Assembly: GCA_017617525.1 (NCBI GenBank)
Contig: JAFZWA010000007.1
Coordinates: 27,270 to 91,269, forward strand
Origin: Clostridiales bacterium
GTDB lineage: Bacteria; Bacillota; Clostridia; Saccharofermentanales; Saccharofermentanaceae
Direction of reading: 5' to 3'
DNA length: 64,000 nt
How positions within the stretch are numbered: the first letter of the stretch is position 1; each line of letters begins with the position of its first letter. The translations under genes and the position numbers were made by a program. Below the pieces are notes generated by a model. The model did not search any database. It worked only from the letters and a program-made list of their open reading frames with translations, and was not told where the DNA came from. Shown here one piece after another: positions 61,351 through 64,000 of this stretch.

Positions 61351-62850
61351 ATGAAACTGTCTGATTTGACGCAATTCAGGAACATCACTATACAGTGCCA
61401 TGATAATCCTGATCCAGATGCTATAGCCTCCGGGTTTGCACTATACAGATATTTCAAGAGTCATCGTTGCAATGTGCGTCTTATTTATTCCGGCCGCAAC
61501 AAGATCACCAAAGTTAACCTTACCATGATGATCGAAATGTTCAGGATCCCGATCGAGTATTGCGTTACTGACTTCGGTTCCTGCGATCTTCTTATCACCA
61601 CTGACTGCCAATATCGTTCCGGAAACGTGCGTTTCTTCCCTGCTCCGAAGGTCGCCGTCATCGATCACCACCAGTTCTGCGGTATCGAAGTCGACTACTC
61701 GTATCTGCAGCCGAACGTAGGCTCCTGCTGCACATTGGTATGGCAGCTCTTCCGTAACGAAGGTATCGATATCAACAAAGACCCTGTCTGCGCGACAGCC
61801 CTTTATTACGGTCTTTACTGTGACACGAACCAGTTCTCCGAAATCTATCACCCGCTCGATCGAGACATGCGAGACGCTCTCGTCTTCGATCAGGCCGCGC
61901 TGGTCCGTCTTTCTAACTCGAATCTTTCCCTGAGCGAGCTCGGCGTAGCTGCCCAGGCATTAAATGATTTCACATTCGACAGTGAGCTTCGTCTCGCGAT
62001 CGTTCAGGTTAAGCCATGTGACCCGAATATCTTAGGTCTCATCAGTGACTTCCTGATCCAGGTCGACCGCGTCGATATCTGTATCGCCTTTAACGAGACC
62101 TACACAGGTTATAAGCTCTCTATCCGAAGCTGTATCAAAGAAACCAAAGCCAGCGAGCTGGCGGAATATATCACCGATGAGATCGGATTCGGCGGCGGTC
62201 ACAAGAACAAGGCCGGTGGCTTTATCGGCAAGGACGAATATGCCGAGAAGTATAAGGATCTTCGTATCATGCAGTTCCTGCGCATGAAGCTCACGAAATA
62301 TTCCGGTGAGTGCAAGATCTTCAGAGCCGGTGTCGATAAGATCAGTACTGAAGGCCTGAGCCGTTACAAGAAAAAGAGAATCCCGGTCGGCGTCGTCTTC
62401 TGCAAAGACTTCGTTACCGCAAATACTCCGATCCTCGTCCGTACTCTCGAAGGAGACCTTGAGATCACGGCAAACGCAGGTACCTGCATCATGATCGGTG
62501 TCTCGGGCGATATCGTTCCGACCACGATGGATCGTTTCAAAGAGACCTACGATATGTGCAACGCAAAGTCCAAGGTATCTTCCGAGTACCGTCCGACGAT
62601 CAAGAACCTCCGCTCCGGAGAGACGTTCGACCTCGTTGAGCACATCCACTCCTGTATCCCGAAGGGCACGGAGTACGTCTACATGAAGCCGATCACAAAT
62701 TCCGTAAAGATCTTCACCGTATGGGATGCCAACAACTACGTAAGAGGTACTGAAGGCGACTATATCGCGATCCGCGAAAACGACCTTTCCGATTTCTATA
62801 TCGTAGAAAAGGATCTTTTCACAAAGACCTACGAGCCGGCGGATAAGTAA
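61351..62850 (+). CDS. DHH family phosphoesterase
   Basis: A 499-residue manganese-dependent phosphoesterase. It has NPDPDAIASG near residue 19 and VIDHHQF near 110 (the DHH motif), with a DHHA1-type end GFGGGHKNKAGGF near 290. A C-terminal extension of some 180 residues follows (about 320-499), not part of the usual nano-RNase/c-di-AMP phosphodiesterase layout. Likely substrates are short RNAs or cyclic dinucleotides. The start could be the ATG at 61351 (AAGGGAG 11 bases upstream) or an in-frame GTG at 61312 preceded by ATCGAGG. Confidence 0.88.
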   Translation: MKLSDLTQFRNITIQCHDNPDPDAIASGFALYRYFKSHRCNVRLIYSGRNKITKVNLTMMIEMFRIPIEYCVTDFGSCDLLITTDCQYRSGNVRFFPAPKVAVIDHHQFCGIEVDYSYLQPNVGSCCTLVWQLFRNEGIDINKDPVCATALYYGLYCDTNQFSEIYHPLDRDMRDALVFDQAALVRLSNSNLSLSELGVAAQALNDFTFDSELRLAIVQVKPCDPNILGLISDFLIQVDRVDICIAFNETYTGYKLSIRSCIKETKASELAEYITDEIGFGGGHKNKAGGFIGKDEYAEKYKDLRIMQFLRMKLTKYSGECKIFRAGVDKISTEGLSRYKKKRIPVGVVFCKDFVTANTPILVRTLEGDLEITANAGTCIMIGVSGDIVPTTMDRFKETYDMCNAKSKVSSEYRPTIKNLRSGETFDLVEHIHSCIPKGTEYVYMKPITNSVKIFTVWDANNYVRGTEGDYIAIRENDLSDFYIVEKDLFTKTYEPADK

Positions 62851-62879
62851 TCTTCCTCAAAATCAGATGAAACAAAAAA

Positions 62880-62903
62880 GAACCCTTAGAAAAGGGTTCT
62901 TTC
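62880..62903. terminator. Bidirectional terminator between DHH gene and the acidic protein gene
   Basis: AGAACCCTT pairs with AAGGGTTCT over a short loop, flanked by A-rich (left) and T-rich (right) sequence. It serves both convergent genes. Confidence 0.88.
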
Positions 62904-63599
62904 TATTTGTGATTCACTTAATAAGTCGTAGAAGGATCCGTCATCAAGCCGGACATCGTATCTTCCGTTATGTATGTCCACGATATATCCTTCCTGCTTG
63001 TTCAATCTGAGACGAACGCGCTCACCGATGTGATACCTCGGCTGCGGCGCGCTGAAAAAGCCACCGGAAAAACTATCTTTTTGCTTCCTTTTCTTTTCCG
63101 CGCCGGACAATAGAGCAAAGATCCCGAGAAGTCCTCCTAATCCTGCCCTTCGTCCTGATGTGTCGGCATAGTCATAGGAATCATCGTCCTCGTCAAAATC
63201 ATCGTCTTCATCCTCGCCATCGAGCTCCGCGAAAAAGCCAATCTTCTGGATCTTATCGACGCGCCTTAAAAGTTCTTCATCTTCCATCGGCAGACAGTCG
63301 TAGAGCAACTCGATATTGTTCTTAGAGAATTTGAATTTATTCTTCAGCGCGATCTCGATGAGATTCGGGATTTCGTCCTGCGGTCCGTTTTCGGAAAGTG
63401 TCGCGATATCATCCGGACGGAAAACGACACCAAGCGATATCGCCTTTCGGATCAAGGCGTTCCCGCATTCTTCCGAAATATACTCCGAGGCTTCGATCAC
63501 TTCGTTCACCGGACCCATTTCCTTAAGCGAAGAGATGCGGCTCTTCACAGTACTGTCCGCCCATTCCGAGCAGTTATCGAAAAAGTCCTGCCATGTCAT
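62886..63599 (-). CDS. Acidic hypothetical protein with C-terminal SH3/KOW-like domain
   Basis: A 237-residue protein with no recognised family. The N-terminal 120 residues look like short helical repeats (NEVIEASEYISEECGNALIRKAI, DEIPNLIEIALKNKF). An acidic run of Glu/Asp (about 125-145) follows, then a glycine/basic segment, and a 55-residue end ERVRLRLNKQEGYIVDIHNGRYDVRLDDG that looks like a small beta barrel. The ATG at 63599 (MTWQDFF) has GGCGGG upstream. It lies just downstream of the rRNA/tRNA end. Confidence 0.7.
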   Translation of the reverse strand: MTWQDFFDNCSEWADSTVKSRISSLKEMGPVNEVIEASEYISEECGNALIRKAISLGVVFRPDDIATLSENGPQDEIPNLIEIALKNKFKFSKNNIELLYDCLPMEDEELLRRVDKIQKIGFFAELDGEDEDDDFDEDDDSYDYADTSGRRAGLGGLLGIFALLSGAEKKRKQKDSFSGGFFSAPQPRYHIGERVRLRLNKQEGYIVDIHNGRYDVRLDDGSFYDLLSESQIERTLF

Positions 63600-63692
63600 C
63601 CAAATCACCCGCCTTTCCTTCTCGAAAAGCACTTACCGTCTGTTCTTACTCACATTATAGCATCGGATAAGAGACATTATTCGGACAACAAA

Positions 63693-63718
63693 AAAGCCAT
63701 TGCATTTGCAATGGCTTT
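63693..63718 (-). terminator. Terminator of the rRNA-tRNA-Asn operon
   Basis: AAAGCCATTGC pairs exactly with GCAATGGCTTT over a 4-base loop. On the minus strand T residues follow. It lies 3 bases beyond the tRNA 3' end. Confidence 0.9.
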
Positions 63719-63721
63719 ATT

Positions 63722-63797
63722 TGGCTCCTCCAGTAAGACTCGAACTTACGACCCTGCGGTTAACAGCCGCATGCTCTACCGACTGAGCTATAGAGGA
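63722..63797 (-). tRNA. tRNA-Asn (anticodon GTT)
   Basis: A 76-base cloverleaf on the minus strand. The acceptor stem is TCCTCTA with TGGAGGA, the D-loop region AGCTCAGTCGGTAGAGC, the anticodon loop CTGTTAA, and the T-arm GTTCGAGTC. CCA is encoded. It follows the 5S rRNA by 6 bases, so it is part of the rRNA operon. Confidence 0.97.
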
Positions 63798-63803
63798 ATT
63801 TAA

Positions 63804-63919
<116 letters not shown>

Positions 63920-64000
63920 ATGGTTGAGGGTCTTAAGCTGCACCCTCAAGACTGCATAGAAAACTATAGCATACTCTAAAAAGAATTGGAAGTGAGTATC

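Noticed and set aside
343..63632. Octamer AAAAGCAC explained by preferred codons for Lys-Ala or Lys-His
   Set aside because: Copies occur in three reading frames, in antisense and between genes, so no single codon pair explains them.

Overview
The window reads as a chromosomal segment of a bacterium of the Firmicutes/Clostridia type with about 50% GC. The signs are strong AGGAGG-type ribosome binding sites, intrinsic terminators, many LxxC-type lipoproteins, MEP-pathway isoprenoid genes (ispD, ispF), RadA, SerA, an HD-GYP protein with a beta-propeller sensor, and a DUF2298 'YYY' membrane protein. A close genus cannot be named from sequence alone. About 46 protein genes fill the window, most on the minus strand. 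The right edge carries a tRNA-Asn and 5S rRNA on the minus strand, the distal end of an rRNA operon whose 23S lies beyond 64000. There is no CRISPR array, prophage, insertion sequence or transposase, and no gene-free stretch above 300 bases.

Layout. 0.1-4.3 kb (-): HIT hydrolase, alaS, WYL regulator. 4.5-10.1 kb (+): DUF1015 protein, then an overlapping pair of a FAD-dependent oxidoreductase and a DUF2298 membrane protein. 10.3-13.2 kb (-): amino-sugar genes nagB, a left-handed beta-helix protein and glmM. 13.3-18.2 kb (-): a small double zinc-ribbon protein and an operon marR / ABC exporter half 1 / half 2 with a palindromic operator. 18.5-21.4 kb (+): lipoprotein and SPFH protein. 21.6-37.4 kb (-): zinc-ribbon protein, serA plus a class V aminotransferase, a large PP2C-like membrane protein, two DUF885 lipoproteins, an ABC-2 transporter with an acyl-CoA-synthetase-like ligase. 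37.5-39.7 kb (+): radA-ispD. 39.7-47.7 kb (-): ispF, thioredoxin-fold lipoprotein, Mrp ATPase, methyltransferase, lipoprotein, HD-GYP sensor, SGNH-like protein. 47.8-50.1 kb (+): PlsC-type acyltransferase and a Tim44-like zinc-ribbon protein. 50.1-62.9 kb: small lipoprotein (-), XRE-PurM fusion (+), a dlt-like cluster (-), CpXC protein, amidase and lipoprotein (-), DHH phosphoesterase (+). 62.9-63.6 kb (-): acidic hypothetical protein.

How the genes work together. Cell-envelope functions dominate: amino-sugar supply (glmM/nagB), a putative aminoacyl-transfer pathway built like dltABC but linked to an Asp/Glu-type racemase and an Ig/transglutaminase surface protein (51.8-57.7 kb), an amidase, and many lipoproteins.

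Two sequence-level signals stand out. First, the octamer AAAAGCAC (either strand) occurs about 35 times by my reading, where about 2 are expected; it appears in all reading frames, on both strands and disproportionately between genes, sometimes as inverted pairs forming hairpins. Second, there are six large intergenic hairpins, in two subfamilies of three copies. Each keeps a nearly identical core while its outer stem differs but still pairs, and the core helix of one subfamily shows compensatory base changes. These, the dlt-like/racemase cluster and the XRE-PurM fusion are the best candidates for undescribed biology.
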